Source: Dinoroseobacter sp039192165 (GTDB lineage Bacteria > Pseudomonadota > Alphaproteobacteria > Rhodobacterales > Rhodobacteraceae). From it: a stretch of DNA of 64,000 bases. A program made the translations under genes and the position numbers. The stretch lies in NCBI GenBank assembly GCA_039192165.1, contig JBCCXD010000012.1, forward strand, positions 31,448 to 95,447, read 5' to 3'. How positions within the stretch are numbered: the first letter of the stretch is position 1; every line of letters begins with the position of its first letter. Below are positions 1 through 8,614 of the stretch, one piece after another. The notes under the pieces were generated by a model that did not search any database, was not told where the DNA came from, and saw only the letters and a list, made by a program, of their open reading frames with translations.

Positions 1-145
1 CTGGGATGGCGAGGAATTCAAGCCACGCCTGATGCAGCCGCTGTCGCTCAGCTACGACCACCGTGCCGTCGACGGCGCCTTGGCCGCGCGCTTCTGCGTG
101 ACGCTCAAGACGCTGCTTGGCGATATGCGCAAGCTGATGTGGTAA
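1..145 (+). CDS. aceF: Dihydrolipoamide acetyltransferase (pyruvate dehydrogenase E2), C-terminal end
   Basis: Only the last 47 codons are inside the window; the frame opens at base 2 and stops at TAA 143-145. The piece contains SYDHRAVDGALAARF, which carries the catalytic DHRxxDG signature of lipoamide acyltransferases, and it ends LLGDMRKLMW, a typical E2 terminus. E2 moves the acetyl group from lipoamide to CoA in the pyruvate dehydrogenase complex. The E3 gene follows 12 bases downstream, which supports the pyruvate rather than the 2-oxoglutarate complex, although the missing N-terminus could change that. Confidence 0.9.
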   Translation, partial: WDGEEFKPRLMQPLSLSYDHRAVDGALAARFCVTLKTLLGDMRKLMW

Positions 146-157
146 GGAGACAGATCG

Positions 158-1897
158 ATGGACGTTAAAGTACCCGATATCGGCGATTTCACGGATGTGC
201 CCGTGGTCTCGATCCTCGTCTCCGTCGGCGACACCGTGGCCGAGGAAGACCCACTGATCGAATTGGAATCCGACAAGGCGACCATGGAGGTTCCAAGCCC
301 CGCCGCAGGCGTGGTGAAGGAGATCAAAGTGGCCGAAGGGGACAGTGTCTCCGAAGGCTCACTGATCCTCGTGCTCGAAGGGGCAGGGGCATCCGAGGCT
401 CCCGCCGCTCCGGCAGAAGCGCCCGCCGCGGCGGCTCCTGCAGCTGTGGCGGCGACCGGCACGGCGACCGGCCCAGGCGATGTGCATGGTGAAGTGGTCG
501 TGCTTGGCTCCGGCCCTGGCGGATACACTGCGGCTTTCCGTGCGGCGGACTTGGGCAAAAAGGTCGTGCTTATAGAGCGCGACCCAACCCTCGGCGGGGT
601 ATGCCTCAACGTGGGGTGTATCCCATCCAAGGCGCTTCTGCATGTCGCCAAAGTCATTACAGAGGCCGAGGAAATGGGCGCTCATGGGGTCAGCTTTGGC
701 AAACCCAAAGTCGATCTGGACGAGCTGCGCAGCTTCAAAGACAGCGTGGTGGGGCAGTTGACCGGCGGTCTCGGCGGTCTCGCTAAGGGCCGCAAAGTGG
801 ACGTTGTGCGCGGCTATGGCAAATTCGCCGGGCCAAACATGATCGAAGTGCAAGATGACGATGGCAAAACCACAAAAGTCAGCTTCGATCAGTGCATCAT
901 TGCGGCGGGATCGGAGCCTGTGAACCTGCCTTTCCTTCCAGACGATGACCGGATCATAGACTCGACCGGCGCTTTGGAATTGAAGGATATTCCCAAACGC
1001 ATGCTGATCCTTGGCGGAGGCATTATCGGGCTTGAGATGGCGTGTGTGTACGACGCGCTTGGGTCCGATATTACGGTGGTGGAGCTGATGGACCAGATCA
1101 TCCCCGGCGCCGACAAGGACATCGTCAAACCGCTGCACAAGCGGATCGAGGGGCGGTACGAACAAATTCGGCTTAAAACCAAGGTGACAGCAGTTGAGGC
1201 GCTCAAGAAAGGCCTCAAGGTGACGTTTGAAGACGACAAGGGCGAGGTGAGCACCGATACCTTTGACAAGGTCCTTGTAGCTGTGGGGCGGAAACCCAAC
1301 GGCGCTCTGATCGATGCCGAAAAGGCCGGTGTTGCGGTGGACAAACGCGGCTTCATTGCGGTCGACAGCCAGCAACGCACAGGCGTGCCGCACATCTTTG
1401 CCATCGGCGATCTGGTGGGCCAGCCGATGCTGGCGCACAAGGCTGTGCACGAAGGCAAGGTGGCGGCAGAGGTTGCGGCAGGAGAGAAACGGCATTTCGA
1501 CGCCAAACTGATCCCTTCTGTGGCCTATACCGATCCGGAAGTGGCGTGGTGCGGCGTGACCGAAACTGACGCCAAGGCCAAGGGCATAAAGTACGAAAAG
1601 GGCGTTTTCCCCTGGGCAGCCTCGGGGCGCTCTTTGTCGAACGGACGCTCCGAAGGGATCACCAAGCTGCTCTTCGATCCGTCTGATCAGCGCGTGATCG
1701 GCGCCTGTATCGTGGGAACAAACGCCGGTGATCTCATCTCGGAAGTGGCACTTGCGATTGAGATGGGAGCCGATGCGGTGGACCTTGGTCACACGATCCA
1801 CCCGCATCCGACCTTGTCGGAAACGGTGAATTTCGCGGCTGAGATGTTTGAAGGCACGATCACTGACCTCATGCCGCCCAAGAAGAAAAAACACTGA
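158..1897 (+). CDS. lpdA: Dihydrolipoamide dehydrogenase (E3) with N-terminal lipoyl domain
   Basis: FAD enzyme that reoxidises dihydrolipoamide and makes NADH for the pyruvate dehydrogenase complex. Residues 1-80 form a lipoyl domain with the lipoylation site ESDKATMEVPSPAAG (Lys40). An Ala/Pro-rich linker runs to about residue 110. The E3 core follows: FAD-binding GSGPGGYTAAFRAADLG, redox disulfide CLNVGCIPSK (Cys149/Cys154), NAD-binding GGGIIGLEMA, and the C-terminal active-site histidine motif HPHPTLSE. At 579 residues it is about 110 longer than plain E3 because of the fused lipoyl domain, an arrangement known in some other proteobacteria. The start ATG has AAGGAGA eight bases upstream. 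It is co-transcribed with aceF and ends at a strong terminator. Confidence 0.95.
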   Translation: MDVKVPDIGDFTDVPVVSILVSVGDTVAEEDPLIELESDKATMEVPSPAAGVVKEIKVAEGDSVSEGSLILVLEGAGASEAPAAPAEAPAAAAPAAVAATGTATGPGDVHGEVVVLGSGPGGYTAAFRAADLGKKVVLIERDPTLGGVCLNVGCIPSKALLHVAKVITEAEEMGAHGVSFGKPKVDLDELRSFKDSVVGQLTGGLGGLAKGRKVDVVRGYGKFAGPNMIEVQDDDGKTTKVSFDQCIIAAGSEPVNLPFLPDDDRIIDSTGALELKDIPKRMLILGGGIIGLEMACVYDALGSDITVVELMDQIIPGADKDIVKPLHKRIEGRYEQIRLKTKVTAVEALKKGLKVTFEDDKGEVSTDTFDKVLVAVGRKPNGALIDAEKAGVAVDKRGFIAVDSQQRTGVPHIFAIGDLVGQPMLAHKAVHEGKVAAEVAAGEKRHFDAKLIPSVAYTDPEVAWCGVTETDAKAKGIKYEKGVFPWAASGRSLSNGRSEGITKLLFDPSDQRVIGACIVGTNAGDLISEVALAIEMGADAVDLGHTIHPHPTLSETVNFAAEMFEGTITDLMPPKKKKH

Positions 1898-1920
1898 TCC
1901 TTCTGTGTAGGCCTAAATTG

Positions 1921-1952
1921 AAAAAGCCGCGCGGCGCCCGCGCGGCTTTTTT
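1921..1952 (+). terminator. Intrinsic terminator after lpdA
   Basis: Perfect 14-bp stem (1921-1934 with 1938-1951, GC core GCCGCGCGG), three-base loop and a T run. It closes the pyruvate dehydrogenase operon. Confidence 0.9.
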
Positions 1953-2090
1953 GGTTCTGAGCGCCCTGCGGCATCGCTTAATTCTTGGGCGTTTGCCCAA
2001 GGCCTCACCTAAAAAATCACCTCCAGAACTTGACCTCCGGCCTCTCGTTTAGAAGGCTGGCGCGGAGCCAGAGGTCGCTGCGACCTTTGC

Positions 2091-2102
2091 TTGTTTGAAC
2101 AA
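2091..2102. promoter_or_regulatory. Near-palindrome TTGTTTGAACAA upstream of the ABC importer
   Basis: Twelve-base near-palindrome 38 bases before the start of the substrate-binding protein gene. An almost identical word, TTGTTCGAACAA, lies at 4899-4910 upstream of the AlgD-like gene. A shared regulator site is an inference from the repetition; no known regulator was recognised. Confidence 0.3.
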
Positions 2103-2140
2103 ACGCCCTCTGGGGGGCAGGTAAAACAGGGAGACGACGC

Positions 2141-3154
2141 GTGTTCCAACGCTTTACTCAATTTGCTGCTGCGGCGGCGCTTGCTGTGTCTGCTGGTGCG
2201 GTGCATGCGCAGACTGAGGTGCCTTTCGCACTTGATTGGAAATTCGAAGGACCGTCAGCGGCGTATTTCGCTGCAATCGATAACGGCCATTTTGAAGCCG
2301 AGGGTCTCTCGGTCACCATTGAAGCCGGCTCCGGCTCGGTCAACACGATACCCAAAATCGCCACCGGCGCTTTCCCTATCGGGTTTGGCGATATCAATTC
2401 GGTCGTGAAATTCCTTGACCAGAACCCGGGCGCACCGGTCAAGGCAGTGATGATGGTCTATGACAAGCCGCCCTTCGCGATCATCGGGCGCAAGAGCCAG
2501 GGCGTCAGTGCACCCAAGGATCTTGAAGGCCGCATTCTGGGCGCTCCGCCGCCAGATGGGGCTTGGGCTCAGTTTCCGGCATTTGCAGCTGCGGCGGGCT
2601 TCGATCCGACTAAGGTAACAGTGGAACCTGTAGGCTTCCCGACCCGTGAACCCATGCTCGCGGAAGGCCAAGTTGATGCAATCGCGGGCTTTTCGTTTTC
2701 TTCTTTCCTCAACCTTGTGCGGCTCGGGGTGCCAGAAGATGATATTTCGACGCTCTTGATGGCCGATCACGGCCTTGCGCTCTATGGGAACGCCATCCTC
2801 GTGAACACTGATTGGGCGGCCGAAAACAGTGAAACGGTAGAGGCATTTCTGCGCGCTGTGGCAGCTGGCTGGAAAGACGTAATCGCCGACCCTGAGATGG
2901 GGGCCAAAGCCGTGATCGCACGGAATCCGGCTGCGGATGTCGCGCTGGAGCAGCGGCGCCTACAACTGTCGATTGATGCCAATGTCGCCACGGATTACGT
3001 AATGGAGAATGGCATGGGCGGGATCGATGCAGACCGTATGGCGACTGCATTGGAGCAACTGGCTTTGAACTACGAATTCCAGAACCCGGCGCTGCCAATC
3101 GATGCCTATTTCGATGGCAGCTACCTGCCTGACGGCAACTTCCCAATCAAATAA
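2141..3154 (+). CDS. ABC transporter periplasmic substrate-binding protein (NMT1/SsuA-like)
   Basis: Predicted periplasmic receptor of an ABC importer. It starts with GTG, preceded by CAGGGAGAC. Residues 1-23 look like a Sec signal peptide (MFQRFTQFAAAAALAVSAGA, cut near VHA-QT). The mature part begins VPFALDWKFEGPSAAYF and includes the hallmark of the NMT1/THI5-like and SsuA/TauA/ThiY group: a substrate-pocket start, TIPKIATGAFPIGFGDINSV, and a long helical C-terminal lobe. The length of 337 is normal. ATPase and permease genes follow on the same strand. The substrate could be a pyrimidine or riboflavin precursor, a sulfonate or an amine; no thiamine or flavin riboswitch was found upstream to decide. 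Confidence 0.8.
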   Translation: MFQRFTQFAAAAALAVSAGAVHAQTEVPFALDWKFEGPSAAYFAAIDNGHFEAEGLSVTIEAGSGSVNTIPKIATGAFPIGFGDINSVVKFLDQNPGAPVKAVMMVYDKPPFAIIGRKSQGVSAPKDLEGRILGAPPPDGAWAQFPAFAAAAGFDPTKVTVEPVGFPTREPMLAEGQVDAIAGFSFSSFLNLVRLGVPEDDISTLLMADHGLALYGNAILVNTDWAAENSETVEAFLRAVAAGWKDVIADPEMGAKAVIARNPAADVALEQRRLQLSIDANVATDYVMENGMGGIDADRMATALEQLALNYEFQNPALPIDAYFDGSYLPDGNFPIK

Positions 3155-3270
3155 CTGAGCCAGAGGCGTGCGCCCAGACGGGCGCGCCCTCTTCTGCCGG
3201 GTGCCTCCGGCAGGAGTATTTCTGCAAAGAAGAAAAGGCGGTTTCATAGGATTGCCGGGGTAGGGGTCGC

Positions 3271-4071
3271 ATGACAGCGCTGATCGACATCAAGGACGTT
3301 TCGCATACATTTTCCACCGATGGCGGGCCGCTGCACGTTCTGGACCACCTGAATATTTCGATTGAAGAGGGCGGGTTTACCGCTGTGGTCGGGCCGTCGG
3401 GTTGCGGGAAATCCACCCTGACCCGCCTTGTTTCTGGCCTGATGAAACCCGATGAGGGCGAAGTCTGGCTTCATGGTGAGCGTGTACGCGGCGCGCGCTC
3501 TACGGTTGGCATGGCTTTCCAGAACCCCGTATTGCTGGAATGGCGCACCATCCTCGATAACGTGATCCTGCCGCTTGAGATCGTGCCCAACAAGCTTAAC
3601 CGGGCTGCGCGTGAAGAAAGAGCGCGGTTTCTTCTGGGGCTCGTGGGGCTCGCTGGGTTCGAGGACAAGAAACCCTCTGAACTCTCGGGCGGTATGCGCC
3701 AGCGCGCGTCTTTGTGTCGGGCGCTTGTGCACAAACCCGAAGTTCTGATCCTCGACGAGCCTTTTGGCGCGCTCGATGCGTTCACGCGGGAAGATCTGTG
3801 GCAAACCATGCACAAGGTAAAGGCCGAAGAGCCTTTCACAGGACTTCTGATCACCCATGATCTGAGAGAGTCGATCTTTCTTGCTGACCAGATTGTTGTG
3901 ATGTCCGGGCGTCCGGCGCACGCGCAGTACGTGATGGATGTACCGAATACAGGCACCCGTGTGCTCGACGACCTCTATACGCCTGAAGCTGCTGAGCGTC
4001 TCAATATTCTGCGGCACCAGATCCAGATTGCCCAGGGCCGCGAGCCAGCCGAGGCGGAGGCCGCAGAATGA
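3271..4071 (+). CDS. ABC transporter ATP-binding protein (SsuB/TauB-like)
   Basis: Cytoplasmic ATPase of the importer. Seen in order: Walker A GPSGCGKST near residue 46, Q-loop region MAFQNPVLLEW, ABC signature LSGGMRQR, Walker B LILDEPFGALDA, and H-loop LLITHDLRES. The length of 266 fits the sulfonate/nitrate/taurine class. It sits 116 bases after the binding protein and overlaps the permease gene by four bases (ATGA), so the two are probably translationally coupled. Confidence 0.9.
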   Translation: MTALIDIKDVSHTFSTDGGPLHVLDHLNISIEEGGFTAVVGPSGCGKSTLTRLVSGLMKPDEGEVWLHGERVRGARSTVGMAFQNPVLLEWRTILDNVILPLEIVPNKLNRAAREERARFLLGLVGLAGFEDKKPSELSGGMRQRASLCRALVHKPEVLILDEPFGALDAFTREDLWQTMHKVKAEEPFTGLLITHDLRESIFLADQIVVMSGRPAHAQYVMDVPNTGTRVLDDLYTPEAAERLNILRHQIQIAQGREPAEAEAAE

Positions 4072-4829
4072 GTTTTTCCAAGATTGCGGTTCCGACAGCT
4101 GCCATCATTATATTCTTGCTGCTTTGGGAACTGCTGGTATGGGCCAATGACTGGCCGAACTATAAAATGGCGTCGCCATCCGATCTGGGGCCTGCTTTCA
4201 CTCAATATTGGGAGCTCTTTCTGCTTTACGGCTGGCAGACGCTGTGGCGGACGGTTGCGGGCCTTGCACTTGCAATTCTGTTTGGCACGGCGCTTGGGAT
4301 GATCATGGGCTTCTCGCGTGTGATGCGCGACGCGCTTTACCCGATCCTTGTCGGGTTTAATGCAATCCCCAAGGCCACCGTCGTGCCGATCATAGCCTTG
4401 ATGTTTGTGGGCGCGCACGACTTCAATACAGTCTTAATTGCCTTCATGATCTCGTTTTTTCCGATTGCGGTTTCGGTCTCCATCGGACTGAGCACTCTGG
4501 AGCCAGAGTATCGCGATATCTTGCGCTCGCTCGGTGCCTCCAAGATGACGATTTTTTGGAAGATCGCGCTGCCAAAGACCCTGCCGGAGTTTTTTGGGGC
4601 GCTGAAAGTGGCCGTGACGCTGGCGTTTATCGGAACGAACCTGATGGAGATTGTCAGCCCCCACGGTCGCGGTCTCGGGGCGCTTTTCGATAGCGGCAAG
4701 ACGAACTCCGATTACCCGCTGATGTTCGCAGTCCTCATCGCGCTCGCGTTCCTCGGGATCGTTCTTTATTATGTCGTTGTTGTGCTTGAAAAGATTTTCG
4801 CAGGCTGGGCGGAACGTCAGGAGACATAA
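4068..4829 (+). CDS. ABC transporter permease (SsuC-like)
   Basis: Integral inner-membrane subunit. The 253-residue protein has about six hydrophobic segments. Its first segment is IIIFLLLWELLVWANDW, and the EAA-loop region is LSTLEPEYRDILRSLGASK followed by IFWKIALPKTLPEFF, which contacts the ATPase. The ATG overlaps the stop of the ATPase gene. It is the last gene of the importer operon. The substrate is unknown for the same reason as the receptor. Confidence 0.9.
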   Translation: MSFSKIAVPTAAIIIFLLLWELLVWANDWPNYKMASPSDLGPAFTQYWELFLLYGWQTLWRTVAGLALAILFGTALGMIMGFSRVMRDALYPILVGFNAIPKATVVPIIALMFVGAHDFNTVLIAFMISFFPIAVSVSIGLSTLEPEYRDILRSLGASKMTIFWKIALPKTLPEFFGALKVAVTLAFIGTNLMEIVSPHGRGLGALFDSGKTNSDYPLMFAVLIALAFLGIVLYYVVVVLEKIFAGWAERQET

Positions 4830-4898
4830 TCAGCTGACGCTTTCTGCGATTGTAGCCAGTTGCGCAACATAGTCCCGAAATTGCCCAATTTCCCCATC

Positions 4899-4910
4899 TT
4901 GTTCGAACAA
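4899..4910. promoter_or_regulatory. Perfect palindrome TTGTTCGAACAA upstream of the AlgD-like gene
   Basis: Perfect 12-base dyad about 75 bases before the ATG at 4984, in an AT-rich stretch that probably holds the promoter. Eleven of twelve bases match the word at 2091-2102. Operator function is inferred. Confidence 0.35.
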
Positions 4911-4983
4911 ATTTAAAACAAATTAACCCTGTTTTCTGCCCTTGGAGCGCCAGGGACGTGGCGCCAAGTTTAACGAGGGCGTC

Positions 4984-6399
4984 ATGGCTGATGGAACCTA
5001 TGAACCACTGAATCGCGCGGCAAGAGCTGTACCGCTACGCGTGATCGAGGAGAAACCAGCAGTTTCTGTGGTGGGTTTAGGATATGTCGGGGCCGTATCA
5101 GCTGCGTGTCTGTCCGATCTGGGCCATCGCGTCGTGGGCGTGGACCTGGATGCCGATAAGGTGGAGGCCATCGCGGCCGGTCGCAGCCCGATTCATGAAC
5201 ATGAACTGAGCGACCTTCTGAACCGGGGTGTATCGGAAGGCCGCATCTCAGCGCATGACGATCTGATCCGGGCCGTACAGGATACAGATGTGACTTTCGT
5301 CTCGGTCGGCACACCGACCGCACCGGACGGTGGCTGCGATGATCGGTATATCCGTTCTGCTGCCCGCGCGATTGGCGAAGGACTTGCGCTGAAAAACGAA
5401 AACCAGCACGGCGCATACCACGTTGTGGTGTTGCGCTGTTCCATTCCTCCGGGCACCACGATGTCGGTGATGGTGCCTGAAATCGAAGCGACATCAGGCC
5501 TGCTGTGCGGCGAGAGCTTCGGCGTGTGCTTTAACCCTGAGTTCCTGCGCGAGGGCGTGGCGGTTTCCGACTTCCGCAAACCTCCGAAAACAGTGATCGG
5601 TGCGTCCGACGATCGGGCTGCGCGGATTGTTGCGCGGATTTTTGAGCCGGTAGACCGCAATCCCATCCTTTGCGAGATCGAGACGGCCGAGACGGTAAAA
5701 TATGTCGACAACGTATGGCACGCGGTCAAAGTGACCTTCGGAAACGAGGTTGGTCGACTGTGTAAACCGATGGGCGTCGACAGCCACAAGGTGATGGAGA
5801 TTTTCTGTCAGGATACCAAGCTGAACCTGAGCCCGTATTACCTGAAGCCTGGCTTTGCTTATGGTGGATCGTGTCTGCCCAAAGAAGTCCGTGCTGTGCG
5901 CCACATCGCCGAGACCAATGGCGTCGATCTGCCGATGATCAAGGGGGCTATGGCGTCGAATGAAGCTCACATCGCAGAAGCGATCCGCATGGTGCGAGAC
6001 ACTGGCGCCAAGCGCGTCGCCGTGCTGGGCCTCGCCTTCAAACCAGGGACCGACGATCTGCGTGAGAGCCCAGTGCTTGAAGTAATTGCAGCTCTGCGGG
6101 CAGAGGGCGTTGAAATTGCGGCGCACGACATGTCCATAACGCCTGAGACCCGGATATCAGCTCAGCTGTCCTATGTCGCGCATGGCGCCCCGGGTCTGCG
6201 GTCCCTCGCGGAAGACCTGCCGGGTCTTTTGGTGTCCCGCCCGGAGGACGCAATCGCGCAAGCCGATGCGATTGTGGTGACGCATAACCATGGACGTTAT
6301 CGTGACCTTGTAAAGGCGAGCATTCAACCGACCGTCGATCTTGTTCGACTCTTCTCCGACGAAGTCTCTTTACCACATGTTGACGGGATTGGCTGGTAA
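4984..6399 (+). CDS. algD: GDP-mannose/UDP-glucose 6-dehydrogenase family, AlgD-like
   Basis: NAD-dependent four-electron oxidation of a nucleotide sugar to its uronic acid. The N-terminal Rossmann motif is VVGLGYVGAVSAACLSDLGH. It is followed by SVGTPTAPDGG, CFNPEFLREG and the catalytic cysteine in FAYGGSCLPKE (Cys297). The C-terminal UDP-binding-like domain carries LAFKPGTDDLRESP. The wording SACLSDLGHRVVGVD and the SCLPKE context resemble AlgD (GDP-mannose) more than Ugd. The adjacent Alg8- and Alg44-like genes agree with a uronate polymer pathway. An upstream TTG at 4942 is in frame, but GAGGG five bases before the ATG at 4984 favours the latter. UDP-glucose specificity cannot be excluded. 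Confidence 0.8.
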   Translation: MADGTYEPLNRAARAVPLRVIEEKPAVSVVGLGYVGAVSAACLSDLGHRVVGVDLDADKVEAIAAGRSPIHEHELSDLLNRGVSEGRISAHDDLIRAVQDTDVTFVSVGTPTAPDGGCDDRYIRSAARAIGEGLALKNENQHGAYHVVVLRCSIPPGTTMSVMVPEIEATSGLLCGESFGVCFNPEFLREGVAVSDFRKPPKTVIGASDDRAARIVARIFEPVDRNPILCEIETAETVKYVDNVWHAVKVTFGNEVGRLCKPMGVDSHKVMEIFCQDTKLNLSPYYLKPGFAYGGSCLPKEVRAVRHIAETNGVDLPMIKGAMASNEAHIAEAIRMVRDTGAKRVAVLGLAFKPGTDDLRESPVLEVIAALRAEGVEIAAHDMSITPETRISAQLSYVAHGAPGLRSLAEDLPGLLVSRPEDAIAQADAIVVTHNHGRYRDLVKASIQPTVDLVRLFSDEVSLPHVDGIGW

Positions 6400-6428
6400 G
6401 TCACTCAGGACTTGACCGATCCTAGGAT

Positions 6429-6465
6429 CACGGGCCAGCTTAGGCCCGTGTTTCGGTTTTTTCTC
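6429..6465 (+). terminator. Intrinsic terminator after algD, overlapping the next gene's start
   Basis: Perfect 8-bp stem CACGGGCC (6429-6436) and GGCCCGTG (6443-6450), six-base loop, then TTTCGGTTTTTT. It lies 30 bases after the algD stop, exactly where translation of the DUF4453 gene should begin, so it may act as an attenuator for that gene. Confidence 0.75.
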
Positions 6466-7029
6466 ACGCTGTTTTTGCTGCCGGCTATAGGCGGCCCAAC
6501 GCCCGCGCACGCGGGGTATTGCGAAGATCTCTGGTTTACGCGCAATGCGGTTATGGACCGTGCAGGGATCTGTTTTGGCTCTCCCTTGGGACAGGCCGTT
6601 TTTGACAATACCGGCTGCATTGGCGCCAGTGTGCAGCCAAGCCCGGCTTTTGCGCAGCTGATCGCGCAGTTCAATCAAGCAGAGCAAATTGCCGGGTGTC
6701 GTGTTGACACGTCGCAGACCTTTCTCGACCTAAAGGACCTGTCTATCCGGCAACGCCTGGTTACCTTGCCGATCCCGGAGGATCGCGGACAGGGTTTCGG
6801 TTGTATAGGGTGGCGTGGGGCTGCGCTGCCCCTACGCGATACCAACGCGCAACAGGGCGCGGTGATTGGCCAGATCGATCCGGGCGATAGCGTCTATTTT
6901 TTTCACATACCCGCCGATGGCTGGAGCTACGTGACCACGGAGGGCGCCGGACGTGTAGGTCTGAAGTCTGGTGGTTGGATGCCGGCAGGTTTTGACAGCC
7001 AGTCAATGTGCGCGCAGCAAGCCGGTTGA
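6448..7029 (+). CDS. Secreted DUF4453-like protein with SH3-like C-terminus
   Basis: Predicted exported protein. Starting at GTG 6448, the first 22 residues form a compact signal peptide (FRFFLTLFLLPAIGGPTPAHA). The mature N-terminus GYCEDLWFTRNAVMDRAGIC and PLGQAVFDNTGC match what I recall of DUF4453, a Rhodobacterales family with YARHG-like cysteine-rich repeats. The C-terminal 80 residues (LPLRDTNAQQGAVIGQIDPG, then VYFFHIPADGWSYV) resemble a bacterial SH3 domain. Six or more cysteines suggest disulfides. An in-frame TTG at 6412 is an alternative start; neither candidate has a good ribosome site. Its place between algD and the alg8/alg44 pair may be coincidental. Function unknown. Confidence 0.65.
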   Translation: MFRFFLTLFLLPAIGGPTPAHAGYCEDLWFTRNAVMDRAGICFGSPLGQAVFDNTGCIGASVQPSPAFAQLIAQFNQAEQIAGCRVDTSQTFLDLKDLSIRQRLVTLPIPEDRGQGFGCIGWRGAALPLRDTNAQQGAVIGQIDPGDSVYFFHIPADGWSYVTTEGAGRVGLKSGGWMPAGFDSQSMCAQQAG

Positions 7030-7032
7030 CCC

Positions 7033-8613
7033 TTAAATCGGCATTGGCAGATAGCCTGCCATAATCGCGACGATCGTCAGGAACGTCGCCACCGCCGTGT
7101 AGAGCTGAAACTTTGCGATCCCGTTCTGCATTTGCGCCACGCGACCGGTCCCGGCTTTTGAGGTCTGGTTGCCCCGGTTAGCCCATTTCTGCTTAGAGAG
7201 ATGGAAGATCATGAAGATTTTCACACACGCGTTAAGGATCTGGTTCACGTACAGGATAAATGGCCATTTCAGGTCGGGCTCTCGCGCATATCTGAAGAGG
7301 AAAGAACAAAGCAGTATGCGCGAGGCCACGACCCAGATAATAACATTGATAAAATAGATTGGGTCGATGGAAAGCGCCATGAGTGCAAGCGCGGGGCCCA
7401 CCATCATGGTCCAGATCGCCAATCGTTGGTCGATCAGACACCACCAGATGAAAAACCCGCATGTTCGGGGGCCAAGCGCAATTGCCCGCGCCCCGTTCCG
7501 CAACATGTTGCCGGACCATCGACGAAAATTCTCGACCATGCGCGTCCAGCCGGAGCCTTCGATCACCTCGATCGTGTAGACCATCGCATCGGGCACATAG
7601 GTCATCTTCGACCCGTGACTGAGCAGATGATACCAGCTGGACTTGTCGTCCCCGGACAAGAAGCGGAACCGCCCCCAGAGCCAGTGATCGAGGTGGTCGG
7701 CCTCGATCGTCCGGACGAATTTCTCGGATATGATGTGCTTGGCGCGAAAGACGCTCATGCGGCCCGTCAGTGTCAGTACCTTTTCGGAGAATGCGTGGCT
7801 TTGCATTGCCAGGCGGCGCTGGGCAAAACGCATGGAGAGCCAGGACTGTACCCATTCAGGTCCGTAGCAGATGACTTCCTCATTGGTCGTCAGCGCCTGC
7901 AATTCCGGGTCGGCAGCAAAAAGGGGCAGGCACTTGCGCATCACGTCGGGGCCATAGGCCGCGTCGCCGTCCATAAAGATAACCAGGTCGTCCGGATCTG
8001 TGACGTACCGCGCCATACCGCGCAGAATTAGTCCAATCGCCATCCGTTTGCCCGGCTGGTTCTGCCGCACAAAAGTGACATCGATGTCCGCGTCCTGCGC
8101 GTGTGTTTCCAGATACTCCCGAATGACTTCTTCATCATAGGGGTGCCCCGTGCCAATCCAGAGTGTTGTTGGAATGCCTTCGCGCCGCACCTGATCAACG
8201 ATTGAGCCAATAACGACACGGGTGATTGCCACATTTTCTTTGTATGTGGTCATCTGGATATGCAGGCGGCGCGGCCGCCACCCGGCGTCCCAGATCCGAT
8301 CCGCCGCCTTGCGCATATCGGGCCACATGCCGCGGGCGTATAGCTCTGCCCGGATCGCATGGTTGAACCACCAACCAAATCGCCAGAGACCGAGCGCCCC
8401 CAGCATCAGGGTCACGCTGCGCAGTTCCGGGTTAAAAAAGTGGTTGGGCATGAGGATAAGAGCCGCAAAGATCAAAATCAGCAGCGCCGCCATCGTCACG
8501 ACACGGTCAGGGCGCCAGCGGTCCCAGAGGCTCGGTCGCGGCCCGGAATACTCGCGCAGTCGGGCATTCAGGTCCTTGGCAAAAACATACTCTTCGTGGC
8601 GATCGCGATACAT
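7033..8613 (-). CDS. alg8: Family 2 glycosyltransferase, Alg8 (mannuronan synthase)-like
   Basis: Predicted membrane polymerase extending a polysaccharide from a nucleotide sugar. Two N-terminal membrane segments (about 40-60 and 68-84) precede a cytoplasmic GT-A domain. That domain carries TTYKENVAIT, FMDGDAAYGPD (DxD at Asp215/217), SGDDKSSW (Asp322/323) and the acceptor motif region MVENFRRWSGNMLRNG (NxxRW in place of QxxRW). Several membrane helices follow from residue 380 to the end. The overall length of 526 and GNMLRNG match Alg8 rather than cellulose or hyaluronan synthase. Its start lies one base after the stop of the Alg44-like gene, so the two form an operon facing algD. Confirming product identity needs chemistry. 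Confidence 0.75.
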   Translation of the reverse strand: MYRDRHEEYVFAKDLNARLREYSGPRPSLWDRWRPDRVVTMAALLILIFAALILMPNHFFNPELRSVTLMLGALGLWRFGWWFNHAIRAELYARGMWPDMRKAADRIWDAGWRPRRLHIQMTTYKENVAITRVVIGSIVDQVRREGIPTTLWIGTGHPYDEEVIREYLETHAQDADIDVTFVRQNQPGKRMAIGLILRGMARYVTDPDDLVIFMDGDAAYGPDVMRKCLPLFAADPELQALTTNEEVICYGPEWVQSWLSMRFAQRRLAMQSHAFSEKVLTLTGRMSVFRAKHIISEKFVRTIEADHLDHWLWGRFRFLSGDDKSSWYHLLSHGSKMTYVPDAMVYTIEVIEGSGWTRMVENFRRWSGNMLRNGARAIALGPRTCGFFIWWCLIDQRLAIWTMMVGPALALMALSIDPIYFINVIIWVVASRILLCSFLFRYAREPDLKWPFILYVNQILNACVKIFMIFHLSKQKWANRGNQTSKAGTGRVAQMQNGIAKFQLYTAVATFLTIVAIMAGYLPMPI

Positions 8614-8614
8614 T

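Noticed and set aside
359..1894. 511-codon open frame on the minus strand across lpdA
   Set aside because: Antisense shadow of a certain gene in high-GC DNA; no family motifs.
1960..2140. Possible TPP or FMN riboswitch before the ABC importer
   Set aside because: The conserved blocks of either element (for example CTGAGA or the FMN AGGGTGAAATTCCC type core) are not present.
4913..4926. TTAA-N6-TTAA resembling a CtrA box before algD
   Set aside because: Canonical spacing is seven and the surrounding region is simply AT-rich; too weak to list as a site.
7201..8031. 276-codon plus-strand open frame inside the Alg8-like gene
   Set aside because: Composition and lack of motifs show it to be antisense of the glycosyltransferase.
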